Numbered from the stretch's first letter, positions 24,734-32,463 are shown. The stretch is 32,835 nt of DNA from an uncultured Actinomycetes bacterium (GCA_903825765.1 CAIKBU010000035.1:1-32835), one strand, 5' to 3'. Notes: generated from the sequence alone by a model not told the origin. Made by a program: numbers and translations.

Positions 24734-25702
24734 ATGCGCATCGTGATCACGGGAGCCGCTGGTTTCATCGGTTCTCGCTTCGTCGAACTTCTGTTGGGCG
24801 CCGAGCACCTCGGCTATGACGAGGTCATCATTCTCGATTCGCTGACCTACTCGGGTCGCCGCGAAAACATGGAAACCGCCCTGCGTGACTCACGGGTTTC
24901 GTTCGTGCACGGGTCCATCGTTGACGCCGACATCGTTGACGAGACGTTGCGGGGCGCCGACGCAGTCGTCCACTTTGCCGCCGAAAGCCACGTCGACCGC
25001 TCAATCACCGGCGCCCGCCTCTTCTTTGAGACCAACGTGCTCGGGACCCAGACCTTGCTGGAGGCGGCCCGCCGTCACGAGGTCGGTCGTTTCGTGCACG
25101 TTTCAACCGACGAGGTGTACGGCTCAATCCCCGAGGGTTCGTGGAAAGAGGACCACATCCTCGAGCCGAACTCGCCCTACTCATCGTCGAAGGCCGGTTC
25201 CGACCTCGCCGCGCTGGCCTATCACCGCACCTACGGCATGCACGTCAACGTGACTCGATGCTCAAATAACTATGGCCCTCGCCAATTCCCCGAAAAGGTC
25301 ATCCCTCTCTTCGTGACGAATCTGATGGATGGCTTCAAGGTCCCCCTCTACGGTGACGGACAGAACATTCGCGACTGGCTCCACGTCGACGACCACTGCC
25401 GCGGCATCATACTCGTCCTCGAGGGTGGCCGCCCTGGCGAGATTTACAACATCGGTGGGGGCACCGAACTCACCAACAAGGAACTCACTTACCAATTGCT
25501 CGCCCTCATGGGTAAGAGCGAGGCGAGCATCGAGCCCGTGGCGGATCGCCTCGGTCACGACCGCCGGTACTCCGTGGACTGTGGCAAGATTCGCAACGAA
25601 CTTGGCTACACCCCGCAGGTGCCCTTCGAAACCGGCCTCGCTGCCGTGGTCCAGTGGTACGTGGATAACGAAGCGTGGTGGCGCCCACTGAAGGACGCGT
25701 AA
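24734..25702 (+). CDS. rmlB: dTDP-glucose 4,6-dehydratase RmlB
   Basis: A 322-residue short-chain dehydrogenase-like enzyme converting dTDP-glucose to dTDP-4-keto-6-deoxyglucose. The NAD-binding motif GAAGFIG is at 7-13; the catalytic set T125-D-E127 (STDEVYG) and Y149-SSS-K153 is complete; the substrate region [18 protein letters not shown] and [16 protein letters not shown] are typical of RmlB. ATG 24734 has GAGG 7 bases upstream and gives the normal [10 protein letters not shown] start; a much longer open frame reaching into rmlA is a shadow. The TAA stop overlaps the rmlC ATG. Confidence 0.97.
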   Translation: MRIVITGAAGFIGSRFVELLLGAEHLGYDEVIILDSLTYSGRRENMETALRDSRVSFVHGSIVDADIVDETLRGADAVVHFAAESHVDRSITGARLFFETNVLGTQTLLEAARRHEVGRFVHVSTDEVYGSIPEGSWKEDHILEPNSPYSSSKAGSDLAALAYHRTYGMHVNVTRCSNNYGPRQFPEKVIPLFVTNLMDGFKVPLYGDGQNIRDWLHVDDHCRGIILVLEGGRPGEIYNIGGGTELTNKELTYQLLALMGKSEASIEPVADRLGHDRRYSVDCGKIRNELGYTPQVPFETGLAAVVQWYVDNEAWWRPLKDA

Positions 25703-26262
25703 TGAAGATCATTGAAACGGCTATTGCTGGTTGTGTCATTCTCGAATCGGGTGTCTTCGGCGATGATCGCGGACTCTTCCGCGAATGGTTCAAGTTGGGC
25801 GACCTCGAGGCCGCCGACCTGTCGTTCTCGGTCGAACAAGCGAACTTTTCAGTTTCGTCAAAAAATGTGGTTCGTGGGCTCCACTATTCCGTTGCCCCTC
25901 GCGGTCAAGCAAAGCTCGTGACCTGCGCGCAGGGAACGCTCGACGACGTAATTTTTGACATTCGAGAGGGTTCACCAACGTTCGGTCAGTTGGTGGTGGT
26001 TTCGCTCGCCGCTGACCACGGTCGCTCGGTGCTCTTGCCGGCCGGGGTGGCCCACGGTTTTTGTGTGACCAGTGAAACTGGCGCCCTCGCGTACCTCTTG
26101 TCGTCGCCCTATGACGCCGCGAACGAGCTCGAGATTCACCCCTTTGACGACGAAATTAACGTGCCGTGGCCACTGACTGGCGAGGCCATCATGAGCCCGA
26201 AGGATGCCGCTGCCCCCTCCTGGGCTTCACGCCGTGCTGAAGGCTTGGTCCCGACGTACTGA
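25702..26262 (+). CDS. rmlC: dTDP-4-dehydrorhamnose 3,5-epimerase RmlC
   Basis: A 186-residue cupin epimerase acting on the RmlB product. The core motif RGLHYS (59-64) carries the catalytic base H61, followed by QAKLVTCAQGTLDDVIFDIREGSPTFG (abbreviated QAKLV...SPTFG), PAGVAHGF with H118 and AYLLSSPYD. ATG 25702 overlaps the rmlB stop (TAATG) and gives the typical [13 protein letters not shown] start. The fourth enzyme, RmlD, is not next to it, so the final sugar could be rhamnose made with a distant rmlD or another 6-deoxyhexose. A 3-epimerase of an antibiotic pathway is possible, but the neighbourhood fits general surface polysaccharide. Confidence 0.94.
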   Translation: MKIIETAIAGCVILESGVFGDDRGLFREWFKLGDLEAADLSFSVEQANFSVSSKNVVRGLHYSVAPRGQAKLVTCAQGTLDDVIFDIREGSPTFGQLVVVSLAADHGRSVLLPAGVAHGFCVTSETGALAYLLSSPYDAANELEIHPFDDEINVPWPLTGEAIMSPKDAAAPSWASRRAEGLVPTY

Positions 26263-26502
26263 TTCCAAGTCTTCGTGCAGTCCTGCGAGATGGGTTGATT
26301 GCTTGCTCCGACGAAGCAGCGGAGCTGACTGGCTCGGAGGAGTGCGTCAGGCAAAGAATTGCGTCGATGACCAAACGGACGTGGTGGCCTCGAAATTTGG
26401 TCAGTTCCCGCTGTCCGTCCACATAACGGGCGGGCGATTCTTTACCAGTAGCGGCGCAATCTGGACGAGGCTCAAGCAGTAGCCCACGGCGGGTGCGCTG
26501 AT
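26263..26502. other. Intergenic gap without a convincing gene
   Basis: 240 bases between the convergent rmlC and the methyltransferase gene. Open frames exist on both strands (a plus frame over 26204-26482 and a minus frame over 26189-26515), but both run into rmlC, have no start signals and no family features. No terminator hairpin with a T tract is visible. It could be a decayed gene remnant. Confidence 0.5.
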
Positions 26503-27276
26503 CTAAAGGTCCCACCAGATCGTCGCGAGTGGGCGAGTTGTCGCCACGGGATTCGTGGCGAGAAAATCACGCACCTCACCTTCGCGTTCGATGGGAAGAC
26601 ATAGTCGGATTCTCATGAAGTGGGCGGCTTGATCGAGATCTTGTTCGACGCGCAGCGGGCCATTCCAGTGTTCGATCTTCGGACGAAAACCGAGGTCGGC
26701 AATGACGTCCATGAGCAACTCCGGCGACGGACCAGTTGGTCGTTCGAGTTGCCAAAAGTGTTGCCACGCCGAGGTCATTGAGGCGAGCGGGTGCTGTGCA
26801 GGCAACTCGAGAACCACCCGGTGACGAGCATGCTCTGCCATGGCCGTGAGAAATGGCTCGATGTCCCCGACGTTGTAGACGACGTGATGTGCGGCCGCGA
26901 CATCACAAACCGGTGTCTGGGCCGCGACGTCGGGCCAGTCCCCAAAGACGGTGGAGACGGGAATGGCAAATCGTTCGCCATTGTCGCGGTACATAGCGAG
27001 CATCGCTTGTTGGTGATCGACTCCAACCGCCGAGCGAAGGTCACTCGCTATGGCGAATGTCGCGATGCCTCCGCCACAGCCGATGTCAAGAATGCTGGCG
27101 TCACCGCTCAGTGCCTCGCGAGCTCGTTCGTGCGACGGTGATGAAGCAATCGCTGCGGGGAGTTCAAACAGCACCGGTGGATGAATCCACGGACTCTCTG
27201 GCGCTTGCTCAAGGATTGCCGCGGGGATCGACCATTCCGCGAGGGCCGCACGCCACGAGCGAGCTGCAGCGGTCAC
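26503..27276 (-). CDS. Class I SAM-dependent methyltransferase
   Basis: A 257-residue cytoplasmic methyltransferase. Motif I is ILDIGCGGGIAT (from about residue 62), followed by the acidic end of strand 2 (VGVDHQQAML) and the post-I loop, and a motif IV-like stretch CDVAAAHHVVYNV. The substrate is unknown; the His-rich AAHHVVYN does not match protein or RNA types I know. GTG 27276 is chosen because it follows the stop of the upstream Cys-rich gene by two bases, implying coupled translation. A longer frame to 27351 overlaps that gene and is not used. It shares the operon with a 57-residue zinc-ribbon-like protein. Confidence 0.88.
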   Translation of the reverse strand: MTAAARSWRAALAEWSIPAAILEQAPESPWIHPPVLFELPAAIASSPSHERAREALSGDASILDIGCGGGIATFAIASDLRSAVGVDHQQAMLAMYRDNGERFAIPVSTVFGDWPDVAAQTPVCDVAAAHHVVYNVGDIEPFLTAMAEHARHRVVLELPAQHPLASMTSAWQHFWQLERPTGPSPELLMDVIADLGFRPKIEHWNGPLRVEQDLDQAAHFMRIRLCLPIEREGEVRDFLATNPVATTRPLATIWWDL

Positions 27277-27278
27277 TG

Positions 27279-27452
27279 CTATCGACCCAACAGTCGGGCG
27301 AAAAAGCCCTTGCCCTTCGCTCCCGCGAGGTCGCTCGCGGTGCACGTGCACCGCTCGCTCTTGGGCACCGTTGCGAGAGCCTGCTCAATATGGTTCCCGC
27401 AGCCCTTCCAGGTTGGCTTACCGCAGTTTTTACACGTTGTCTGGCTACACAT
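27279..27452 (-). CDS. Small Cys-rich, zinc-ribbon-like protein (57 aa)
   Basis: A 57-residue protein from ATG 27452 with six cysteines at 2, 7, 10, 18, 35 and 37: MCSQTTCKNCGKPTWKGCGN opens it, then a helix and the pair RCTCT. It resembles a small actinobacterial hypothetical family with the pattern C-x2-C-GK-T-W-x-GCG-x-H and VPxSxRC, which I recognise from memory only. It probably binds zinc or a cluster. The ATG lies 6 bases after a TAGGCT -10 (leaderless). It ends in a basic, hydrophobic tail (FFARLLGR) and is followed two bases later by the methyltransferase. Confidence 0.85.
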   Translation of the reverse strand: MCSQTTCKNCGKPTWKGCGNHIEQALATVPKSERCTCTASDLAGAKGKGFFARLLGR

Positions 27453-27458
27453 GATCAC

Positions 27459-27464
27459 AGCCTA
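27459..27464 (-). promoter_or_regulatory. -10 element of the Cys-rich/methyltransferase operon
   Basis: TAGGCT on the minus strand, 6 bases before ATG 27452; leaderless type. Confidence 0.6.
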
Positions 27465-27536
27465 CGGGTGGACTTCGCGACTTCGGGCTGAGGTGATGAG
27501 GAGAATCAGAAATGGTCTGGACCAGCGTGGTGCTTC

Positions 27537-27542
27537 TAGGAT
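27537..27542 (+). promoter_or_regulatory. -10 element of the DUF1905 gene
   Basis: TAGGAT ends 6 bases before GTG 27549; leaderless type. This argues for GTG 27549 over TTG 27543. Confidence 0.6.
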
Positions 27543-27548
27543 TTGCTC

Positions 27549-27839
27549 GTGGAGTTAGTTTTTTCTGGTGAAGTGTGGTTTTGGCGGGGGCCGGCACCGT
27601 TTCATTTCGTGACGGTGCCACTCGAGTACAGTGCCGATATTCGTGCGATAGCGGGGGCGGTGACCTATGGATGGGGCATGATCCCCTGCGAGGTCACCGT
27701 GGGCACCACCACGTTTGAGACGGCCTTGTGGCCGAAGAATGAGACGTACATTCTTGGCCTGAAGAAGGTTGTCCGCGATCGTGAATCGATCGCTATCGAC
27801 GATGACATCACGGTGGTATTGCGGATCGGCGACTTCTGA
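27549..27839 (+). CDS. DUF1905 domain protein
   Basis: A 96-residue protein that is essentially one DUF1905 domain: ELVFSGEVWFWRGPAPFHFV, then TVPLEYSADIR, YGWGMIPCEVTVGTTTFETAL, and LGLKKVVRDRESIAIDDDITVVL (each given in part). The family is a small beta-barrel of unknown function, often found with or without YdeI-like helices. GTG 27549 is set by the -10 spacing. It diverges from the Cys-rich gene and is followed by a hairpin before kup. Confidence 0.92.
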   Translation: MELVFSGEVWFWRGPAPFHFVTVPLEYSADIRAIAGAVTYGWGMIPCEVTVGTTTFETALWPKNETYILGLKKVVRDRESIAIDDDITVVLRIGDF

Positions 27840-27848
27840 GGTTCCTTC

Positions 27849-27871
27849 AACGTTCCGCGGTTTCGAACGTT
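27849..27871 (+). terminator. Hairpin after DUF1905
   Basis: Stem AACGTTC (27849-27855) with GAACGTT (27865-27871) and a 9-base loop; no strong T tract follows, so termination is uncertain. Confidence 0.4.
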
Positions 27872-27947
27872 CGCTGTTATCCACTTTCTTCATCGTGACT
27901 ATGCAGTCACCTCGGAGCATTCCCACCACCTCAACGGTCAAGTGAAG

Positions 27948-27953
27948 TAGTGT
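27948..27953 (+). promoter_or_regulatory. -10 element of kup
   Basis: TAGTGT would start a leader of about 53 bases before kup, unusual in a region where most genes look leaderless. Confidence 0.4.
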
Positions 27954-27972
27954 CGGTCTCGGTGTGACGGGA

Positions 27973-28008
27973 AGCCTGGTCGTCGTTGGGGTTTGTCGAC
28001 GAAAGGCT
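27973..28008 (+). promoter_or_regulatory. Hairpin covering the kup ribosome-binding site
   Basis: AGCCT (27973-27977) pairs with AGGCT (28004-28008) and TCGTCG (27980-27985) with CGACGA (27997-28002), enclosing an 11-base loop. The 3' strand contains the AAAGG ribosome-binding site, so folding would hide it. It is too short for the known ydaO (c-di-AMP) riboswitch. Confidence 0.4.
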
Positions 28009-28012
28009 CACT

Positions 28013-29866
28013 ATGAAACGCACCACCTCCACGCCCGTACTGGCGCTCCTCGCCCTCGGCGTCGTCTTCGGCGATATTGGTACCAGCCCGATTTACGCCT
28101 TCCAGCAGTCAGTATCGGATGGCCACGCCACCGTGAGCAGCATTTACGGAGTGGCCTCTCTCATTTTCTGGGCCATCATGATCGTGGTGTCACTCAAGTA
28201 CCTGGTCTTTGTGTTGCGCGCCGATAACCGAGGTGAGGGTGGTGTCCTCGCCCTGTTCTCTTTATTGCCCCGAACAATTCGGCGACCGACAAGTCGGCGG
28301 CAGTACGCGGTGTTCTTTGCTCTCTTGATGGCAACAGCCTTCCTTTTCGGTGACGGCTTCATTACACCGGCCATCTCCGTTCTCTCGGCGGTCGAGGGAA
28401 CCGGCGTTATTAATCCGTCGTGGGTGCACTACGAGGTGCCATTGACCGTGATCATTCTGGTGATCTTGTTTGCGGTGCAGTCCAAGGGAACGGCAAAAAT
28501 CGGCGCCTTCTTCGGACCGATCACTCTTCTCTGGTTCATCACCATTGGTGGCCTCGGCATTCGACAAATCATGAAGCAACCGGCGGTGCTGGGGGCCCTT
28601 TCACCGACCTACGCTGTGTCGTTTCTTGCGCAAAACCAGCTGCACTCGTTGGTAGTTCTGTCCTCGGTCATCCTCGCGATTACGGGTGTCGAGGCCCTCT
28701 ACGCCGACCTCGGTCACTTCGGTGCACGGGCCATTCGATTGGCGTGGTGGTTCGTCGTGGCGCCCGCACTTATCCTGAATTACCTCGGGCAGGCCGCGGA
28801 AGAAATCGTGAGTCCGCATTCGTCGAGCAACTTGTTCTTCGCTCTGGCGCCAAACCGAACGTTCCTCTACTTCCTCGTCATCATCTCGACGGCAGCCACC
28901 GTAATTGCTTCGCAGGCACTGATATCGGGCGTCGGTTCTGTCTCTCGCCAGGCCGTGCAGATGGGGCTCTTCCCCCGTTTGCGGATTCTCCACACGAGCT
29001 CCAAAGAATCCGGACAGATTTTCGTGCCGTTCATCAATGCCTTCGTTGGTGTTGGCACCATATTGCTCGTCATCATCTTCAAGACCTCGGCCAATCTGGC
29101 GAACGCCTACTCGTTCGATATTTCGGGGACGATGCTGATCACGACGTTGGGGCTCGCCATCGTGGCGAGCTACCGCTGGCACTGGAAGAAGTGGCTCGTT
29201 GGCGTCCTGTTTGGCCTGTTCGGCGTCATCGACCTCTCGTTCTTTGCCAGCACCGCAACCAAGTTGTTCAAGGGTGCGTGGGTTCCACTCGCCATCGCAC
29301 TCGTAATTTTGTTCTTCATGCTGGTTTGGCGCCACGGCAATGCCGTGTTGACGCGGCAACTGCGTGAGGCGGCCGTCACATGGGCCGACCTTGACGAACA
29401 ACTTCGGCAAAGCCACGTCTTTCGACCACCAACGACCGGCGTCTTTCTCGCGTCGCAACTCGATGTCGTGCCTCAAGCGGCTCTGTCACAGATTCGTCAG
29501 ATGCACGTCCTCCCCGCTCGACTCGTGGTCGTCAAGGTGACGACCACTGACGAGCCCTACGAGGAACACGTCGAGGCGTTGATGGAGGTGGCCCCCGGCG
29601 TGACGACCGTGGAGTTTCACCTGGGGTACATGTCGCCAGTCGACCTCCCCGCGCTACTGCGAACGCACCTCAAGGATGATCTGGATGAGTCCAGCGTGAC
29701 CTACTACCTCGCTGACCGAAAGTTCACGAACCGGGGCCGCGGTGAGATTACTGGCGTGACGGAACGGGTGTTTACCTTTATGCACCGCAATTCGGCAACC
29801 GCTTCTCGCTATTTTGGCTTGCCCGACGAGCGGGTGGTTACCCTCGCCACGCAACTCGACCTCTAA
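28013..29866 (+). CDS. kup: Low-affinity potassium transporter Kup
   Basis: A 617-residue KUP/HAK/KT potassium-proton symporter. The first helix has the family motif GVVFGDIGTSPIYAF. Further hallmarks are the RADNRGEGGVLALFSL loop, LFGDGFITPAISVLSAVEG, the SSVILAITGVEALYADLGHFG region and a final cytoplasmic domain of about 170 residues. About 12 membrane segments are present. ATG 28013 has GAAAGG 6 bases upstream and begins just before the first helix; an upstream frame from 27986 adds an unneeded extension. Kup works as a proton symporter and is useful at low pH. Its ribosome-binding site lies in a leader hairpin. Confidence 0.96.
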   Translation: MKRTTSTPVLALLALGVVFGDIGTSPIYAFQQSVSDGHATVSSIYGVASLIFWAIMIVVSLKYLVFVLRADNRGEGGVLALFSLLPRTIRRPTSRRQYAVFFALLMATAFLFGDGFITPAISVLSAVEGTGVINPSWVHYEVPLTVIILVILFAVQSKGTAKIGAFFGPITLLWFITIGGLGIRQIMKQPAVLGALSPTYAVSFLAQNQLHSLVVLSSVILAITGVEALYADLGHFGARAIRLAWWFVVAPALILNYLGQAAEEIVSPHSSSNLFFALAPNRTFLYFLVIISTAATVIASQALISGVGSVSRQAVQMGLFPRLRILHTSSKESGQIFVPFINAFVGVGTILLVIIFKTSANLANAYSFDISGTMLITTLGLAIVASYRWHWKKWLVGVLFGLFGVIDLSFFASTATKLFKGAWVPLAIALVILFFMLVWRHGNAVLTRQLREAAVTWADLDEQLRQSHVFRPPTTGVFLASQLDVVPQAALSQIRQMHVLPARLVVVKVTTTDEPYEEHVEALMEVAPGVTTVEFHLGYMSPVDLPALLRTHLKDDLDESSVTYYLADRKFTNRGRGEITGVTERVFTFMHRNSATASRYFGLPDERVVTLATQLDL

Positions 29867-29909
29867 TCGATACCGGGCTACCCAGAGGGAACTGGACCAC
29901 ACTCCTTCA

Positions 29910-29935
29910 ATGACGGTGGAGGTCATCACCGTCAT
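29910..29935. terminator. Convergent hairpin between kup and the deacetylase
   Basis: Perfect 9-bp stem ATGACGGTG (29910-29918) with CACCGTCAT (29927-29935), loop of 8, between convergent genes; no T tract. Confidence 0.55.
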
Positions 29936-29971
29936 GTGCTGCTTCACTGGCGGCGAGCGGACGTAGGGGTC

Positions 29972-31432
29972 TCACGGAGTGGCCCACACCACGGAGTGAC
30001 TCGTGGTGCTGATGCTCACGCCGCCTTGATTGGTAACGCGGAGTTCGTCGTGGGGTTGAGCGGGTACCGCGCTCGACCAAACAACTGCACCGCTCGTAGT
30101 GGCCGTCACGAGGTTGCCGTCGGGGCGCAGTTCGGTGGCAACGCCTCCCACGTGACGTCCATCGCGCCAGAGGACCTGCTGGTCGGCGCCGAACAGTGTG
30201 AGCTCGCCCGTTGTGCGCTGCAGAAGGCGACAACGTCCATCGGGTGACGAGACGTACCATCCGGGTCGAAGCAGCGCCCCAGTGCGCATCGTGGTGAGCG
30301 TGGTCGGCGTAGTAAATAACGCGCGGGCGCCCTCCGCAAGGGTGAGCGAGCCATTGGCGTTTAGGTGAAGCGCTCCCGACGTTGCGCTGGTGTTCGTCGA
30401 CCAGACCACCGTGCCAGCTGCTGAGCGGAGGGCGAGCACGCCGCTGCGGAAACTCGCAGAAGCATTCGGGCCGGCAGCCACGGGGGCCACCCACATCACT
30501 GGTCCACCGACCTCGTGGTAGTTCAACTTCCCCTCGGATGAGACGGACAACGCAAACTGCCCATGGGGTGAGAGTCGCTTCTGGCCAACACGCAAGACGA
30601 CACCGTCACCAACGGTGGTGGAGGCAGATGGTGGTGATGGAATTGCCGGGTCACCACAGGTATTAGGGGGTCCACTTCGGCCGAGCAAGTCAACGAAGCG
30701 GTAGCCGTGGGTGAGAAACCAGCGAATGATTGTCGGGAGCGCTGCCACCGTGGCCGGCATGTCGATGGGCTGATTGTGGAGAAGTACGACGGGGTGGTCT
30801 TGACCCTGCGCTTCGGCGATGACGTTGCGTTCGATGTAGTTAATCCAATAACTCGACCCCGAGCCTCGGGCCTCCCAGTCACCCCCACCGTCACTCCACA
30901 TCCACAACGACATATCGAGTTGGTTCGCCATGGCGATGGTGTCGTTGTTGTAGTCACCGTAGGGGGGGCGAAAGACGCAGTCCACGGTCGACGTGAGTGC
31001 GCGTTGTTGACGATCTACTTGCGTCATCTCCTCGAGTTGATTGGAGGCGGGAAGAAGTGCCATATCGGGATGGCTCACCGTGTGGTTGCCAAGGAGGTAG
31101 CCCGCGGCGCGCTCATTGAGTAGCGACGAGGTGTAGTCAGCTATCCCGTAGCCGACGTTGAAAAAGGTGGCGCGAACGTGAAACGAGTTGAGAATTGCAA
31201 GAATTGCGGGGGTTGAACGGCCCGGCCCATCATCGAATGTGAGTGCGACGGTCTTTGCCCCAGTCGCAATCGTGGGCGCCGTATTTGACACCCCACTGCT
31301 GTAGGGCGGGCATGAGGTGAGTGGGAGGGACTGCGCGATCGTTGCGGGGACGGCAGGCGCGCTGTTTACCCCGAGGCCACACACCATGATGGTGCCGGCG
31401 ATGACACCTCGCCACGAAGTAATTGTTCTGAT
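29972..31432 (-). CDS. Secreted NodB-type polysaccharide deacetylase with bulb-lectin domain, probable ATC start
   Basis: An exported protein of 486 residues if started at ATC 31432. The NodB domain (about 55-255) shows TFDDGP (D67, D68), H117 and H121 in NHTVSHPD, RPPYGDYN, the DWEARG motif and LLHNQP (H219), all catalytic or metal-binding positions of carbohydrate esterase family 4, which removes N-acetyl groups from peptidoglycan or other glycans. A bulb-type mannose-binding lectin region (about 275-486) with repeated G-xLxL and VWST/VWSS elements follows. The first ordinary start (ATG 31387) falls inside the hydrophobic core of the signal peptide. Going upstream, no ATG, GTG, TTG or CTG occurs before the in-frame stop, while ATC gives MRTITSWRGVIAGTI and a proper signal. 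Confidence 0.9.
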   Translation of the reverse strand: MRTITSWRGVIAGTIMVCGLGVNSAPAVPATIAQSLPLTSCPPYSSGVSNTAPTIATGAKTVALTFDDGPGRSTPAILAILNSFHVRATFFNVGYGIADYTSSLLNERAAGYLLGNHTVSHPDMALLPASNQLEEMTQVDRQQRALTSTVDCVFRPPYGDYNNDTIAMANQLDMSLWMWSDGGGDWEARGSGSSYWINYIERNVIAEAQGQDHPVVLLHNQPIDMPATVAALPTIIRWFLTHGYRFVDLLGRSGPPNTCGDPAIPSPPSASTTVGDGVVLRVGQKRLSPHGQFALSVSSEGKLNYHEVGGPVMWVAPVAAGPNASASFRSGVLALRSAAGTVVWSTNTSATSGALHLNANGSLTLAEGARALFTTPTTLTTMRTGALLRPGWYVSSPDGRCRLLQRTTGELTLFGADQQVLWRDGRHVGGVATELRPDGNLVTATTSGAVVWSSAVPAQPHDELRVTNQGGVSISTTSHSVVWATP

Positions 31433-31438
31433 GTGGTC

Positions 31439-31444
31439 ATGCTA
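31439..31444 (-). promoter_or_regulatory. -10 element of the deacetylase gene
   Basis: TAGCAT on the minus strand ends 6 bases before ATC 31432. An ATG overlaps it at 31440 but is out of frame. Confidence 0.5.
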
Positions 31445-31507
31445 CGTCGCGCTCGACGTGTGGTCTCTCAAAAGGCCCTTGAGTCCACCAAGCAACGAGA
31501 CGATTGG

Positions 31508-31513
31508 TAGCCT
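31508..31513 (+). promoter_or_regulatory. -10 element of deoC
   Basis: TAGCCT ends 7 bases before ATG 31521; leaderless type. Confidence 0.6.
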
Positions 31514-31520
31514 GACTGGC

Positions 31521-32462
31521 ATGACCGCAGCGACGACCCAAGCACCGACGCTCACTGGTACGGCACTGCGGGGCGTCCTCGCCGGGCTCGCCGGCGTCGA
31601 TGCCGTGGGGCTCGAGGCCAGAGTGGCAAAACTCGGTACCCGCTCACTGAAGGGCGACACCAAGCGTCGGGCCATCGATCTCGCCATCACGATGGTCGAC
31701 CTCACCACGCTCGAAGGTGCTGACACCCCGAGTCGGGTGCGGGCCCTTTGCACGAAGGCCTGGCACCCTGACCACGGCGACCCCACCACCCCGAGTGTCG
31801 CGGCGGTCTGTGTCTACCCCGACCTCGTCGCGGTGGCGAAGGAGGCGTTGAGTGGTGCCGACGTCCAGGTGGCCTCCGTGGCCACCGCCTTTCCATCGGG
31901 AAGGTCCTCTCGGGCGGTAAAACTGCTCGACGTGACCGAGGCCGTGGCCGCCGGCGCGGATGAGATTGACATGGTCATCGACCGCGGAGCCTTCCTCTCG
32001 GGTCGCTACGAACACGTCTTTGAGGAGATTGTGGCGGTCAAGGCGGCGTGCGGGTCGGCCCACCTCAAGGTGATTCTCGAGACGGGCGAACTCGTCACGT
32101 ACGACAACATCAAGAAAGCCTCCTGGCTGGCCATGCTCGCCGGTGCTGACTTCATCAAGACCTCAACCGGCAAAGTGGGCGTGAATTCGACCCTGCCCAC
32201 CGCCCTGGTCATGCTCGAAGCGGTGCGTGATTATGCGACACTCACCGGCTCAGTGGTGGGGGTCAAGGTAGCCGGCGGTATCCGCACGACGAAGGACGCA
32301 CTCAAGTACTTGGTGGTCGTGGATGAGACGGCCGGATCGACGTGGCTGCACCCCGCTACCTTCCGCTTCGGTGCCTCCGCACTCCTCAATGACCTGCTGT
32401 TGCAGCGACGCAAGCAGCGCACCGGTGCCTACGGCCGACCTGACGTATTCTCGGGGGACTGA
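31521..32462 (+). CDS. deoC: Deoxyribose-phosphate aldolase
   Basis: A 313-residue class I aldolase splitting 2-deoxyribose-5-phosphate into acetaldehyde and glyceraldehyde-3-phosphate. The Schiff-base lysine is K213 in DFIKTSTGK, the proton-relay lysine K249 in GVKVAGGIRT and the aspartate D150 in DEIDMVID. The protein is longer than E. coli DeoC (about 260), mainly at the N-terminus and in a C-terminal tail, resembling other actinobacterial forms. ATG 31521 is fixed by the -10 spacing; a longer frame from 31317 crosses the divergent promoter region. An aldehyde dehydrogenase gene follows after one base, fitting disposal of the acetaldehyde product. Confidence 0.96.
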   Translation: MTAATTQAPTLTGTALRGVLAGLAGVDAVGLEARVAKLGTRSLKGDTKRRAIDLAITMVDLTTLEGADTPSRVRALCTKAWHPDHGDPTTPSVAAVCVYPDLVAVAKEALSGADVQVASVATAFPSGRSSRAVKLLDVTEAVAAGADEIDMVIDRGAFLSGRYEHVFEEIVAVKAACGSAHLKVILETGELVTYDNIKKASWLAMLAGADFIKTSTGKVGVNSTLPTALVMLEAVRDYATLTGSVVGVKVAGGIRTTKDALKYLVVVDETAGSTWLHPATFRFGASALLNDLLLQRRKQRTGAYGRPDVFSGD

Positions 32463-32463
32463 T

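Noticed and set aside
26189-26515. Open frames on both strands in the rmlC-methyltransferase gap
   Set aside because: They overlap rmlC, have no promoter or ribosome-binding site and match no family I know; kept only as a gap note.
27512-27571. 19-residue hydrophobic frame MVWTSVVLLGF... before DUF1905
   Set aside because: It overlaps the DUF1905 start and its -10, and the distance to the upstream AGGAG is too long to be convincing.
27864-27873. CGAACGTTCG palindrome as a second LexA box
   Set aside because: The half-sites GAAC and GTTC are adjacent, without the four-base spacer LexA needs; better explained as part of a hairpin.
27961-28012. ydaO or cobalamin-type riboswitch before kup
   Set aside because: The leader is only about 53 bases and lacks the conserved motifs of either class.
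28601-29476. 291-residue minus-strand frame inside kup
   Set aside because: Antisense shadow of a complete Kup protein with charged low-complexity content and no start signal.
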